NCBI GenBank assembly: GCA_037783545.1
Contig: JBBELK010000402.1
Location: 930,001-994,000, forward strand
DNA: 64,000 nt
Source: Henricia sp. BOLD:AAB3569
Taxonomy: Eukaryota > Echinodermata > Asteroidea > Spinulosida > Echinasteridae
Reading direction: 5' to 3'
Part shown: piece after piece, positions 1-11,261 of the stretch
Layout of the letters: each line of letters begins with the position of its first letter
Numbering within the stretch: position 1 is the stretch's first letter
The notes under the pieces: model-generated
Seen by the model: only the letters and a program-made list of their open reading frames with translations
Database searches by the model: none
Told to the model about the DNA's origin: nothing
Made by a program: the position numbers and the translations under genes

Positions 1-508
1 GATTGGTATCTCGAAAATCAGAAATGTTCACAAATTTACGCCTAACTTACACAATATAAACATGATGATCGTAGAAAACTTCCCCTGAAATGGTTTTGTC
101 TGAAGTGCTATAGTCTTTGAGAAATGAGTAAAACAATTAGTTTTCATCTCATGAGACGAAAATTCAATTCGCCCCAAAACCATTTCGCCCAAGTGCCATT
201 TCGCCCCCAAACCACTTTGTCCGAGTGCCATTTCGCCCCAAATCACTTCGTCCAAACACTACAGAGTTCAAATGCTACTTCGCCCCAAAACCACTTCGTG
301 CACAGGCTGTGGTTCAGGGCGAAATGGTTCAGGGCGAAGTGGTTTTGGGGCGAAATGACTGCAAACCCTTTTTTGACTGTTTTCTCAAAAGTTAGACTAA
401 GTACAGAGCTGGTTTTTGCTTAGGTTGGTTTTAATCATGCATATCTTCAATCACACAGGGGGATAAAACTATTTGTAACAGTTTACCAATCATGTATACT
501 GTCTTTAA
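1..508 (+). mobile_element. TTAA-family MITE 'A', copy 1 (left end cut by window)
   Basis: Non-autonomous inverted-repeat element. Its first bases (GATTGGTATCTCGAAAATC) match the sub-terminal part of full copies, and its right end ACTGTCTTTAA runs into a TTAA at 505-508. The interior is almost entirely variants of one phrase, TTCGCCC plus about 15 bases. The phrase is written forward to about 300 and as GGGCGAA after about 315, so the centre folds back on itself. Any ORF here is a shadow of these phrases. At least eight copies lie in this window. Confidence 0.85.
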
Positions 509-902
509 ACTTCTCTACCTACAACACTGATCCCACCACAGTTTAAAATAGAAAAAGCCGAAAAGGAAAAGGGAGAGAAATCCCCTTAAAAAAGCTTTTA
601 ATTTACCGGTAAGGCCAGCAGTTCTGCGCAAATATGTACATGGTCAACAGAGCAGTTTGTTTCTCCGCAATCAAAATGCAAAGTTCCTATGAAAGAGGCA
701 GTGCGTATTTAGACAAGGCTAAACTTGAACCGGGCACAGAGATTTTCCCGGAATCTTGAATGTTATAAAAATACCTGAAAATGTCTTATATGATCGATTG
801 GCCAGTTTTGTGAAGAGGTCAGTAAACTTGACACATTTCCGAATATTCTAGAACGTAGCGTAAAAGGTCCTGATGTGTGATTTTGCTGTTTTGCATATTC
901 TT
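509..902. other. Spacer, no feature recognised
   Basis: AT-rich sequence between two copies of the same element. I see no ORF, RNA or inverted repeat of note. Confidence 0.5.
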
Positions 903-906
903 TTAA

Positions 907-1425
907 AGATGGCTAGTATACATGATTGGTAAACTGTTAAAAATGGTTTTATCCCCAAGTGTGATTGAAGATATGCATGATAAAACCAACCTCAGCAAAA
1001 ACCAGCTCCTTACTTCGTCTAACTTCTGAGAAAACAGTCAAAAAATGGTTACAGTCATTTCACCCCAAAACCACTTCGCCCTGAACCAATTCGCCCTGAA
1101 CCACGGCCTGTACACGAGGTTGTTTTGGGGTGAAGTAGCTTTTGGGCGAAGTAGTGTTTGGACGAAGTGGTCTTGGGGCGAAATGGCACTTGGGCGAAGT
1201 AGTTCAGAACGAAGTGGTCCGGGGCGACATGGTTTTGGGGGGACTTTAATTTAGGTCTCGTGAGACGAAAAATAATTGTTTTGCTCATTTCTCAAAGAAT
1301 ATAGCACTTCAGACAGAATCATTTCAGGGGAAGCTTTCTGCCATCATCATGTTTATATCGTGTAAGTTATTTGTAATTCTGTGAACATTTCTGATTCTTC
1401 GAGATACCAATCATGTGTACTGCCT
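907..1425 (-). mobile_element. TTAA-family MITE 'A', copy 2
   Basis: Reverse-orientation full-length copy (519 bp) bounded by TTAA at 903-906 and 1426-1429. The right end reads GTGTACTGCCTTTAA; the left end reads TTAAAGATGGCTAG and is slightly degenerate. The same GGGCGAA/TTCGCCC phrases fill the middle. It faces copy 1 across a 400-bp spacer. Confidence 0.88.
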
Positions 1426-1645
1426 TTAAAGCGAGTGTACTCTGTATGAAACAAACATCCCATTTCTTACCCTACCCCATAAAAAGGAAACAAAAAAATT
1501 AATAGGTCCAGTTTGTTTAGATCATGACTAAATAAAATGCCCGATGTGGTACCTAATCAGCCTTACCAAATGAGACAATTAAGAAAACAAATTAGTACAC
1601 CTGACGTTATTCACGTGAAACAAGCCAAAGAAGGGCAGTGCCAGG

Positions 1646-1927
1646 ATAGGGCGACAATTTGTGTGTAAAAAACTATATTAGGGCGACATGCTCAATAGGG
1701 CGACATTTTGGTGTCGCCCTAATATTTTTTTTTTTTAAATAATTTGTTTAGGTCAAAAACCATTTTTGTTTAAATCGAGAACCATTTTTATTAGGTCTAG
1801 AACTGACTCTCTTAGGTCTGTAACCTTTTTTGGAAGCTTTGGGTACAAAAATAAGGTGTCATTTTGAGTGACTCTTGCCGAAATTTCGGTGGTCCCCGGG
1901 GAGAGTCTTCCCAAAATGTCGCCCTAT
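1646..1927 (+). mobile_element. MITE 'B' with ATAGGGCGACA ends, copy 1
   Basis: Starts ATAGGGCGACAATTTG and ends AATGTCGCCCTAT, giving an inverted terminal repeat of about 11 bp. The GGGCGACA phrase recurs internally. The body holds repeated short phrases of the form AACCATTTTTATTAGGTC. Related copies lie at 15319-15640, 26611-26935 and 63946-64000. No clear target duplication is visible. Confidence 0.75.
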
Positions 1928-2286
1928 TGCGGCATCCACAGTTCTCACAAGTAAGATTACTATTTTGTAATGAAAATAATTTGAGTCTAAATTTCTGGAG
2001 ACGGGTTGAGGCACGTTTGCCTCAAAATCGGTGCTAGTTGGAGAGACTGAATTTTCTTATCTACAGGGTCTATAGTCGAGTATCATCACTAGGTCACCTC
2101 ATCACCAGGTCACCACGGGTCCATCAAACGTTCTGGGTTTCTCATCCTATTCAGAGATGTGCTGTAAGGCCTTCGTTTGTGTGTGTTCATGCTTTGTGTT
2201 GATGATGGACTTGTGATGGCTCTGATTGGTGGAACCGAGTGTCATCTGAGATTGACCACCAGTTGCTATGTTGAACACTTGTAGGG
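1928..2286. other. Spacer with a possible degenerate hAT-type MITE fragment
   Basis: Around 2070-2220 the words TAGTCGAGTATCATCAC and TGATGATGGACTTGTGATGG resemble the ends of the element at 43456-43625, but the copy is too degraded to bound. Nothing else was recognised. Confidence 0.3.
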
Positions 2287-2815
2287 GTCACATGGGGTCA
2301 CATTTTTCGTAAATACTTCATTGTGATACAATTGTAATATTTCTAACGATGACTGGGGTCACACGACATACTTAATGTAATTGGATTGCAATAAATTAAG
2401 GTCACATGCACACGCAAGGCGATTATGAAGTCATAATCAACTTGTGGCCCGGACAAACATACACGTCCTGCGTTGAGCATTGCGAATCAAGCGTCTTATT
2501 TACGCTTTGAATGCTGCGTGTGGTTTGAGCGGCACATCAAAAACAACGCTTGCCACACAGAACATTCTAGGCGTCTTTTTCAAGCAGGGGTTACTTATGG
2601 GATGGACTGTATATAATACGATGACGACGAGATGGGGTCACACGCTTTGTTTGCCAATTTATTGTAATTCAATTATTGGAATGCAATTCTTGTCATTGAC
2701 CGATTGTTGATACGATTACAATAAATTTGGGGTCACACGCACAAAATCTTGTCTTGTAATCGTGTTATAGTAATACTACAATAAATTGTGATGTCGTAAT
2801 TCGTGTGACCTTAGC
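2287..2815 (+). mobile_element. GGTCACA-ended repeat element 'M', copy 1
   Basis: About 530 bp in which GGGTCACA(C) recurs at 2287, 2296, 2353, 2636 and 2731 and inverted TGTGACC closes the element near 2812. Between these lie phrases such as TACAATAAATT and TTGTAAT. A truncated reverse copy at 7211-7468 matches it for about 250 bp with short indels, so this is a dispersed repeat. No autonomous coding sequence is present. Confidence 0.7.
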
Positions 2816-3354
2816 CTTGCTCTTTGTTTGAGGTCTGGAGGTTAAAATTAATCATGTTTTGCACACTGTAGAAACAATTATTCACAAAAATGGATGACCC
2901 GTGCCTCGTTGCGAATATCAGTAGGACATTGGCACCGGGTGAAGAGGCTTGTCAGTGAATGACTCGTTTGCCTCAAGGAGACAGCCAGCCCTTGGCAGAC
3001 TCTTCCCAACACCATTCTCGGCCGAGATGACCCTGAGATTTGGAGAGCAAACCAGGATTTATGCGGCGACGTCTTGATGGTCTTGTTATTCAGCGGAGAG
3101 AAGAGAGACTTTTAAAAACGGGCACACGTCATCCTGTTTTTCAGGAGGTTGACCCTTTGTGAGTTTTGGTATCCTTCAGTTCAAGATGTGCGATATGGTT
3201 AGAAGTTTTTTCATGCAGTTTAGATAATGCTTTAAGGAAAACAACAGTAGCGACTATGTACTTTCCCAAACGTGTTCAAATGCTGATTACTTTCTGTAGA
3301 CTAAAATTTAATATACATAATGTATCATGTTTTAGAATGTTGCCATTTATTTCC
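2816..3354. other. Spacer, no gene recognised
   Basis: Mixed-composition sequence, more GC-rich at 2890-3130. ORFs here are short and have no recognisable domain or flanking splice signals. Confidence 0.4.
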
Positions 3355-3551
3355 ATTTTAGGCCGTCCCGGTTACGAGCGTATTTTGCAAATTTGTACAC
3401 AAGGGTTTTTAGAAAGGCATGTTGTCACACTATTTGTAACACTTTTTGGGCCTAAGGTATCTCTTCAGAACAACTGAAACTTATTTCTTTTATTTTGAGA
3501 CTAGACAAAATATCTGTGTTGCCAAAATGCCCCCTTTACCGTGGAAAGACT
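3355..3551 (+). repeat. Local direct duplication, unit 1 (copy at 4247-4455)
   Basis: About 190 bp, from CCGTCCCG(G/A)TTACGAG to CCCCTTTACC(G/A)TGGAAAGAC, repeated in the same orientation about 890 bp downstream with roughly 10-15% difference by eye. The second copy has an extra about 18 bp (GTATTTTCTGGAAAATATG). No terminal inverted repeat is visible, so it may be a segmental duplication or part of an unrecognised element. Confidence 0.75.
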
Positions 3552-4246
3552 CGGGTACATTTGTCGATGAACCGTTTGAAACTTAAATACTTACTTGGAG
3601 AGTGCATTTATTGTGTATCTGTTCAAAACACTTGAATGTGATACAAAATGTTTACAGTGTACAAGACTGCCATCTTCAAAATCGTCTCGTCAACTACGAA
3701 AAGTGATACTCGGGTTTCGACAAAGAGTTAAACGTATAGCTTTCAACATCGTTTAACTTGTATAATTTGTAGATTTTTATTTTTTCTCTCTAACACTTGA
3801 GCGTGACATAGAATTGTCTAGTGTGCCTGGCTTGTAGCCAACCGCCGAGCATCAGACTCGTTGAAGAAAACGAGTTGCTTAGAGGGACTGAAATACCAGG
3901 GCAAAGATGGAGTGTTTTGTCTTGGAGACGAAGCCGAGAGACGCCAGTTGGGGGTCATTGATCAGCCTCCATGACAGATCATGATCGTCAAACGCTCACG
4001 GCTATTTTTTGCAACACAAATTTTGATCGGCAAACTGGCGAGAAATTGCCGGGAAAGGAATCTTGCTGGAAAATGGTTTGGTGTCATCTTCATATCTCCT
4101 TCGATCACACTTGTGCACGTATCTTGAATGGGACTTCTTTGTCTGTGAACATTCCTGTGACTGAGGGAGATGTACGTAATTAATAACGAGACTTACATAA
4201 AGGGACATTACATCTTCAGCATTTAGTGAATTCAAATGTAACACAA
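3552..4246. other. Spacer between the duplicated units
   Basis: Unique sequence. Overlapping ORFs of 70-80 codons occur on both strands at 3971-4244 without domain character. Nothing supported. Confidence 0.4.
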
Positions 4247-4455
4247 GTGTCCGTCCCGATTACGAGTGTATATTGGACATTTCTACACAGGGTTTTTAGA
4301 AAGACATGTTGTCACACTATTTGTAACCCTTTTGGGGCCTAAGTTATCTCTTCAGAACAACTGAAACTCATTTCTTTTATTTTGAGACCAGACAAAGGTA
4401 TTTTCTGGAAAATATGGTCGGTGTTGCCAAAATGACCCCTTTACCATGGAAAGAC
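4247..4455 (+). repeat. Local direct duplication, unit 2 (copy of 3355-3551)
   Basis: See 3355-3551. The match covers GTTTTTAGAAAG, TGTTGTCACACTATTTGTAA, CTTCAGAACAACTGAAAC and the GTTGCCAAAATG(C/A)CCCCTTTACC tail. Confidence 0.75.
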
Positions 4456-4904
4456 CCAGTTATACACACACATTACACAGACTTGACATCCCTTTGAAAC
4501 TGTTAATTTTATCCAGAGGGTCCTTGAAAGGCCTGTTAAACATTTCAATATCTTAATCAGCGCATACAGGGCCTTGTATACAATGTAGTAACAAACATGG
4601 AATATAATCTGCAAAGCACGGGCTGAAATTACATTTTCACATCCTATACACAATCCAACTCCGGTGGTCTGGCCACAACCTGCAAGTAACAGGAAGGCTA
4701 ACATTACCGACTTGGACACAAACTTGACCCTAAATTGATTTGGCGTGTGTTGGCAAACAAGACGGCGATTGATTTACGTGTTGGTTTTCTTAACGAGTTA
4801 ACGAGGCTTCATTTAGTGCTAAAAGGAATTTAGATAAGGAAATGATTATGAAATGATTTAATACTTAGTGAAGGTGAACCGTCTCTGTGAGTAGAGCAGG
4901 AAGA
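4456..4904. other. Spacer, no feature recognised
   Basis: A 92-codon minus ORF (4441-4719) has no recognisable domain and overlaps the end of the duplicated unit, so it is treated as chance. Confidence 0.4.
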
Positions 4905-5040
4905 GTGTCGTTACTGCTTTATGGATGGGCTTGTGTATGCATCAGGAATGCAGAGTAACAATATGTTAGATTCCTCACCTGGTTTCAGTGACCCAACTTT
5001 GAATTTTTTTATTTTATTTTCAAGGAAAACATTTGTTTGG
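4905..5040 (+). repeat. Second local direct duplication, unit 1 (copy at 6188-6320)
   Basis: Shared words include GCTTGTGTATGCA(T/C)CAGGAATGCAG, GGTTTCAGTG(A/C)CCCAAC, TTTGAATTT and CCCTGAATA, in the same order and orientation about 1.28 kb apart. Confidence 0.7.
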
Positions 5041-5216
5041 CATGTCGAAACATACCCTGAATAGGATTTTTTTGGGAAAATGCTTGTTCAGAATTGGTCA
5101 CGTGTGTGGGTGCGTGTGTATTTGCCTCCAATCGCGGACCTTCATAGCAATAAACACATTCAAACTGTGGACCTTTAACGAACGTGGACCGTCCACGGTT
5201 GTAAAACTGTGTATCT

Positions 5217-6025
5217 CAAACCTATATAGGTTTGAGAACCAATTATAATTATTATTGGTTCTCAAACCTATATGTTTGAGAACTAGTAATTGGTTCTCAA
5301 ACCTATATATAGTAATGTCCCCTAAATTGGCGCACTTCGACAACTCACTGGAAATCCGCTCACCTTATAGCAAAACCCCCTAGCAGAATTAGTTGAAACT
5401 TACACACCTTGTAGTATAATTCATAGGCTCCAAGAAAAAGTAATACTTTAATATTTTGACTCATCAACAAGTACAGAATAACACAAACAATCGGGACAAA
5501 ACGATGAACACTTTTTTTCCCGAAATCGCCCGGACTGTCCCGTAACGTGGAGTGGGTCGCTGATTGGCTGAAACGGTTTGATGCCTTACTACGATGGCCC
5601 ACAAAGACCACTTGCACGCACACACTGTGACACTGTACACAACGCCAGTATGCCTGGTTTTATTCACGTGAAATGCCTATTACAGGCTTCCGTGTATGGT
5701 GTCATGACAACCTGAAGCGAACGGCGATCCCTTCACATTCCGGTGAATTTCTAGTAACTGAATGATTCTTCTCCGTATTTTAGTTTTGGAATTTATGAAG
5801 GTACTTGAGAACTTTATTTCCATTTAATGCCAAGTGCAACAGATTGTTTATTGCGCCAAGAGAGAACGGAAAGTAAAACCCGCCACGTTAGGGGCCGCGC
5901 CACGTTGGGAGACATCAACAATAGGTTTGGGAATTGAACCAATTACTAGTTCTCAAACCTATATAGGTTTGAAAACCAACTATAATTATTTGTTGTCAAA
6001 CCTATATAGGTTTGAGAACCATTTA
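5217..6025. repeat. Pair of palindromic clusters (CTCAAACCTATATAGGTTTGAG) in inverted orientation
   Basis: At 5217-5313 and 5925-6025 lie clusters of the 22-bp palindrome built from CTCAAACCTA and TAGGTTTGAG, separated by short AT-rich loops and GGTTCTCAA words. One cluster is the reverse complement of the other over about 90 bp, so the 809-bp unit has complex terminal inverted repeats. The 610-bp interior has no recognised gene; a GC-rich stretch (5880-5915, CCGCCACG/GCCACG words) lies just inside the right cluster. Confidence 0.65.
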
Positions 6026-6187
6026 CGTTTAAATTTCATCTCTCTAGCTTTAGGTAAAATTAAGTTGGTGTCATTAAAAAAAAAATTTTCTACAGTAAAG
6101 TAAAATTTAGTTAAGTGTCATTAAAGAAATTGTTTCCTACAGTATAAGGTAAATCGAGTTAGGTCCACGATTGCCGGCAAATACAAG

Positions 6188-6320
6188 TATGTGTGAGCTT
6201 GTGTATGCACCAGGAATGCAGTATTCTGCACATGGTTTCAGTGCCCCAACTTTGAATTTATTATTTTTTTTTTTTCAAGAAAAACGTTTTTGTTGGCATT
6301 TCAAAAGATGCCCTGAATAC
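6188..6320 (+). repeat. Second local direct duplication, unit 2 (copy of 4905-5040)
   Basis: See 4905-5040. The poly-T in the middle is expanded here. Confidence 0.7.
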
Positions 6321-7210
6321 GTGCCTTTAGGTTCCCCCATGATTCACTGCACCACTGCGCATGACGGGATACAGATCATATCTGTTTTGGGATTATATCG
6401 GCGTCTAGGGGTGGAATAATTGAGGTGAATGTCGAAAACCCGTTGTTACAGTAATCCGTAAGGCCGAGCGAGTGCATGTCGCGAGTGCCGTTGGTTGAAT
6501 TTGTATCTGAACTCTATGTTACCAGCGAACATTTGTGTCAATAACACAAATTTGCTGCTTTTTACGAGAAGATTGAACGCTGAGGCAGAGTGTACTAGAT
6601 TTGTATCCCATCATGCACTGAACCATATACCACGCGCAGTGAATTGTGGGGGAACCGTAAAGGCACATATTGGAAAAAACCTTAATTTATCTATCGATAT
6701 CCTTTGTCAGTTTTATTGTGCGACATTGCCATCTCATGTAAAACAATGACACACAGCTCTCTGAATAGTTTTGTAGTCAGGAGATAATGAATTTCACGTC
6801 CCCGCAGGCTTACTTGCCATGTATTCCTAAAAACACGTCTATAGCCTTATACTCTTATCCCATAGTCATTCATTCTGTGACACCCACCCCCCACAATTTC
6901 CTCACGACTCGTGGCATGCAGAGAAAGTTAACCGGCGTCTCATTCTTAATTCCCTGGCAAAAGTGCTGCTGCGAAATAAATTGCAATTGGATATGCGATC
7001 TGGGGAATCGCGCTAGCCTAATGGGTCAACATTAGGTGCCTTTGAAAAGCAGTGCATCAGACGTGCGGATTTGTCTCTTCTTCACTCTGCAAGCCAATTT
7101 GAGACAAATGGCGATTTGAATTTCTTGAATATGTGGATGTTAGTGCATGTTGAGTGAATTTGTAGCTGGGTCTGTCCGCACACAATTGTGTGACATCGGA
7201 TACAAATATA
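6321..7210. other. Spacer, no gene recognised
   Basis: Several 60-85-codon ORFs (6495-6749, 6787-7035) lack domain character or splice context. No repeat was recognised. Confidence 0.4.
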
Positions 7211-7468
7211 TAATTTAGGTTGGGTCACACGAATTGTGACATCCCAATTTATTGTAGTACGTAGCAAGATTTTGTGCGTGTGACCTCAAATTTATTGTGA
7301 TTGGATCATAAGCGGTCAATGACGAGAATTCTCATCTTTCGATTTTAATCCGATTGTAATCATATTATAATAAGTTATCATACAATTGTATTACAATCTA
7401 TCCAATACGCCCCTGCTTGAAAATGACTCTTGGAATGCTCTGCGTGGCAAGCTTGTTTGACACGCCGA
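7211..7468 (-). mobile_element. GGTCACA-ended element 'M', truncated reverse copy
   Basis: Reads as the reverse complement of the right half of 2287-2815: GGGTCACACGAATT, CAATTTATTGTAGTA, TTTTGTGCGTGTGACC, CGGTCAATGACGAGAATT, then CCCCTGCTTGAAAATGAC and TCTGCGTGGCAAGC. It breaks off at about 7468. Confidence 0.75.
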
Positions 7469-7530
7469 AGTGGACACGACTGCAGAAATTTCAAATTGAC
7501 AATTTGTTTTCCACTATGTACTACAACAGA

Positions 7531-8001
7531 CACCGTGTTTACACTCGAACCGGCAAAGGTGGATACAGACCCAGCATTTTTATTTCGACCACAAAACTGA
7601 ACATTTGCCGCGTTTACACTACACCTCGATCCAGCTTCAACTCGCCTTCAGAAACTGCAAAAATCACCACTAATTGTAAATGCAGCGCGTGCATGAGCTG
7701 TTAGGTATTGCGGAACTGGTGCCAGATTGGTCAATTAAATCTACCACAGGGCGGGCACCACCTAGGACACTCAAATTGCCGAATCTGTATTCGAGTAGCG
7801 TTTACACTACAAGCGACCTTGACAATTGCGGGGTTTAACCCTACTCCAAAGGTGACTTGAAAAAGGGCGAATCAGACCCGGGTCTGATCCGCCTTTTTTA
7901 ATTCACCTTTTGCGTTTACACTTAGCGCCTACCCGGCTTTAACTTCCCTTTTTGGAAATTGCGGAGTTTGATTCGGCAAAGGGGAATCGAGTGTAAATGG
8001 A
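7531..8001 (+). mobile_element. Multi-block palindromic element 'C', copy 1
   Basis: Starts CACCGTGTTTACACTCGAA and ends GAATCGAGTGTAAATGG. The phrase GTTTACACT/GTGTAAACG also appears internally (7610, 7800, 7912), splitting the element into blocks. One block is a palindrome around GACCCGGGTC (7870-7890). Copies lie at 13533-14027 (reverse) and 53180-53673. It is non-coding; the ORF through 7417-7704 is a by-product that is mirrored in the other copies. Confidence 0.85.
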
Positions 8002-8279
8002 CATAAAAAAGGAAATGTATATCCCATGGGGGTCATTATAGTGGTTGGACTTTATTTTTAACAATTTAATGGGGGGAAATAAAGTAGGCCTATGCCTCCA
8101 TTTCTAGAAAATTAATTTATTTGAAATTCCTAAAAGGCCAATTTAATGGCATCATTGTGCTGATTAGATCCTTGTTGCTAGGCAGAGTGTTGCGCACATT
8201 GGAATTTCCACAAGGAGTTCATTTGAAATGTTTGATTGGGGATATGGTTGTCTAGAGGATGACACAACAGACTTTAGGG

Positions 8280-9375
8280 GCAGGAAGTCCACGGTCTGTT
8301 GGGGAAACCCAACTAACTGCTGGGGCAAACCTCTGATATGATGGACTGGCATTCCATCCAGGGGGAAGTATATAGCAATGCTCCTAGCAGGGCTGGAAAT
8401 TGCCTCCGTTGCCCCTGGTCTTGGCCTAGGTGCCCTTTTTCAATCCTCCCATAGACCTTTTTTATTTTGCAATGGAAGTGCCCTTTGCAAGCACCAAAAG
8501 ACCCCTCCTGAATACACAAATGGCAGTGCCCTTTCAACAACGAATTTCCTGCCCTGTCCTAGTCACATCATGCCATGGAAACTAATGGGAAACCCAACTA
8601 ACTGCTGGGGGTAAACCTGCATTGGACTGGCATCCCATCCAGCGGGAGTAGCAATGCCCCTAAACCCAATTTGCAGGTGGTAAACCAGTGATGGACTGCC
8701 ATCCCATCCAGGGGAAATAGCAATGCTCCTATACTCCAGGCCATGGAAACTAACAACCTGTTGGGGGAAACCCAACTAACTGCTGGGGGTAGACCTGTGA
8801 TGGACTGGCATCCTATCCAGGGGGAGTAGCAATGTTCCTAGTCACTACATGCCATGAAAACTAACAACCTGTTGGGGAAACCCAACTACATGTAACTGCT
8901 GGGGGTAAACCTGCAACGGACTAGCATCCCATCCAGGGGAAGTAGCAATGCTCCTAGTCACTCCATGCCATGGAAACTAACAACCTGTTGGGGGAAACCC
9001 AACTAACTGCTGGGGGTAACCTGTGATGGACTGGCATCCCATCCCATCCATGGGGAGTAGCAATGCTCCCAGTCACTCCATGCCAAGGCAACTAACAACC
9101 TGTTGGGGGAAACCCAACTAACTGCTGGGGTTAAACCTGTGATGGACCGGCATCCCATCCAGGGGGAGTAGCAATGCTCCTAGTCACTCCCACGCCATGA
9201 AAACTAACGACCTGTTTGGGAAACCCAACTAACTGCTGGGGGTAAACCTGCAATGGACTGGCATCCCATCCAGGGGGAGTAGCAATGCTCCAAGTCACTC
9301 CATGCCATGAAAACTAACAACCTGTTTGGGAAACCAACTTCTGGGGTAAACTGCGAACATGCAATGGACTGGCAA
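8280..9375 (+). repeat. ~110-118-bp tandem satellite, about 9 units
   Basis: Tandem units containing AACCCAACTAACTGCTGGGG, GATGGACTGGCATCCCATCC and AGTAGCAATGCTCC. Unit starts are near 8300, 8590, 8777, 8877, 8994, 9111, 9221 and 9329; the last is degenerate. Units vary by small deletions and substitutions. The array is interrupted by a MITE at 8388-8556. Confidence 0.9.
8388..8556. mobile_element. MITE (CAGGGC...GCCCTG) inserted in the satellite
   Basis: 169-bp insertion with inverted ends CAGGGCTGGAAATT / AATTTCCTGCCCTG, flanked on both sides by TCCTAG. Neighbouring satellite units carry the uninterrupted GCTCCTAGTCACTCC, so the 6-bp duplication can be checked against empty sites in the array itself. 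Inside, AGTGCCCTTT and its relatives recur. The CAGGG start is hAT-like, although hAT duplications are usually 8 bp. Confidence 0.75.
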
Positions 9376-10462
9376 CCTATTGCTCCAAGGTGTCAATTTT
9401 TTTGAAATCAATAATTTTTTTGAAAAAAGAGAAATTTTGTTTGTCATATTTTAAAGCTTTTCTGATTATTAATAATATGGGTTTAGTGCTAATTTATTTC
9501 ACAAAACCTTTCATTTTTGGCCAATAATACATTTACTGACATACATGTAATGTACAGACTCCTGAACTGCTGAACAACACAATTTAGAGCACATCCAATA
9601 GAATACATACATAATCATTTGTGTGTAGTGCAGGCATCAATCACTCTTTATATTCAACTGTACTAGGCAATTATTCTGTTTTCACTGTTGACAAAACACA
9701 TGTACGCACCCGGCCCATTCTGCCCATAATACCGCGTTATTGTGCATCAATTAGACACGCATCTCCCGGCTTTTTCACCCATGGATAGTGCCCCGCCATG
9801 CAGAATAATGAAATGGAACAATCCAAACTTCAGCAAGGTTAACAGCATCATTGGACCGTTCTATTTCACCCGCGGGGGTCTTGTGGAGATTGTTAAAGAG
9901 CTTTGTGATTGCTAATCGTACCGTAGTCACGCTTTTGTCTGTTTGACTATAGGAGGAAACGTTTCATTGCTTTTTATGAAAAATGCTTATCGAAAGGACG
10001 TTTGACATTGTAGCACTTCAGAAAGCCTGCTACACCCATTATCCGTACTTGCCTCGTCCATTATCAGTGGCACAGCTCGTGGCATGATACAGTCGGATGG
10101 TGGAAATGATAGGGGCCCTGCAATCAGCATAGAAAAATATTGGCACTAGAGGAACATTCAGATAGTGTACAGGCCATCGGCAGTATTATGAGCTCCCACA
10201 GTCTGTCCTAGTGAAGTCTATCTGGAATCTTCAGTATCATAACATTTGGATTACAAATCACTCCTGGGATGGCAGTAACTGGATGAGATAGAGCCACAAC
10301 TCAGGAGTTTGTCGCATTAGACAACACTCCAAGGGAAACCGGAGTCTTGGATTAACACAGGGCACTGTACAATAAGTGCGTTCGGCACTGTTCCTGTTTT
10401 TTCCACTGGCTCTGAGAGAGTTCTCTGAGCAAGCACTCACACAGCGCCCGGCTGCAATTTGA
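9376..10462. other. Spacer, no gene recognised
   Basis: Apparently single-copy sequence. No long ORF, RNA or inverted repeat was noticed. Confidence 0.4.
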
Positions 10463-10555
10463 GATTTCTGTGGATTTTATAAACCTCACCTGTTCTCTGT
10501 GGACAAAGTTGGATTATCGGAATTTTTTGTTCGCGAGAAGGGAAGCAGTTTTAAG
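10463..10555 (+). CDS. Weak exon-like segment ending in a strong donor
   Basis: An open frame of 31 codons runs to AAG|GTAGGT at 10555/10556, a near-consensus splice donor. The reading ends VGLSEFFVREKGSSFK. There is no convincing acceptor upstream and no recognised domain, so it could equally be the end of a non-coding first exon or chance. Confidence 0.15.
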
Positions 10556-10856
10556 GTAGGTAGTAGAAATTTTCTTTTACTTTTGTATTCTCGGTGTTTT
10601 TGAATTCTTGGGTACAAATCGTTGTGTGGAGTGGACGTTGTTTTGGGAGTACAGCAAGGCTGGGTCTGTATGGCTATATACAGCATGTTTATAATACTAG
10701 ATGCTAGGTAGAGATGCCTTGATTTATCTTTCATCGACTTTTTCATAGAAAGTAAATCAGTTTGATTTTATTTTGTTTATTCCCAAAATAGTTAAACACA
10801 TTGTTTTAGTTTTTAAAGCATCTATCTAGGACTGTTTTAATTTCAAGAAGTAATGC

Positions 10857-11104
10857 ACCTATCAAATGTGTTCCCGTACCCCTATCCCCCCAGGGTTACC
10901 CCAGCTTAGAGGTGGGGGTTGTCACTTTTTGAGGGACAAAATCCAAACCCCTGGGGCAAAATTTGTGACAAAATCCCCACCCAAGGGTGCAAAGCATGCA
11001 CATTTGATGCTAGTGCTTACAATCTGATTTCTGTGTGTCAAAGTCCCCACCTAAGGGGTGGGGCTCTGTAGGGGGGCGAGGGGGTAACAATTGATAGTGC
11101 ATAA
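10857..11104. mobile_element. Possible short MITE with CACCTATCAAATG-like ends
   Basis: The left end GCACCTATCAAATGTGTTCC and the inverted right end (minus strand GCACTATCAATTGTTACC) are similar. The interior repeats CCCCACC(C/T)AAGGG twice. Boundaries are approximate. Confidence 0.45.
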
Positions 11105-11261
11105 CAAGGTACCTCACCAAATTTCCATTGTATTTTCAGTACGGTTGTAAAAACCTCGGCCCAGACTGTGCAACAGCTACACTAATTTCTCCAGAATGGG
11201 TCGCATATTCTGTTGGCCATGAATAAAAGGCTCTCAAAGGACAGGTTACAAAAAGCTAGAT

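Noticed and set aside
7417..7704. 95-codon ORF whose C-terminal part recurs at 13854-14144
   Set aside because: The similarity reflects shared element C DNA, and the third copy (53180-53673) has frame breaks in this part.
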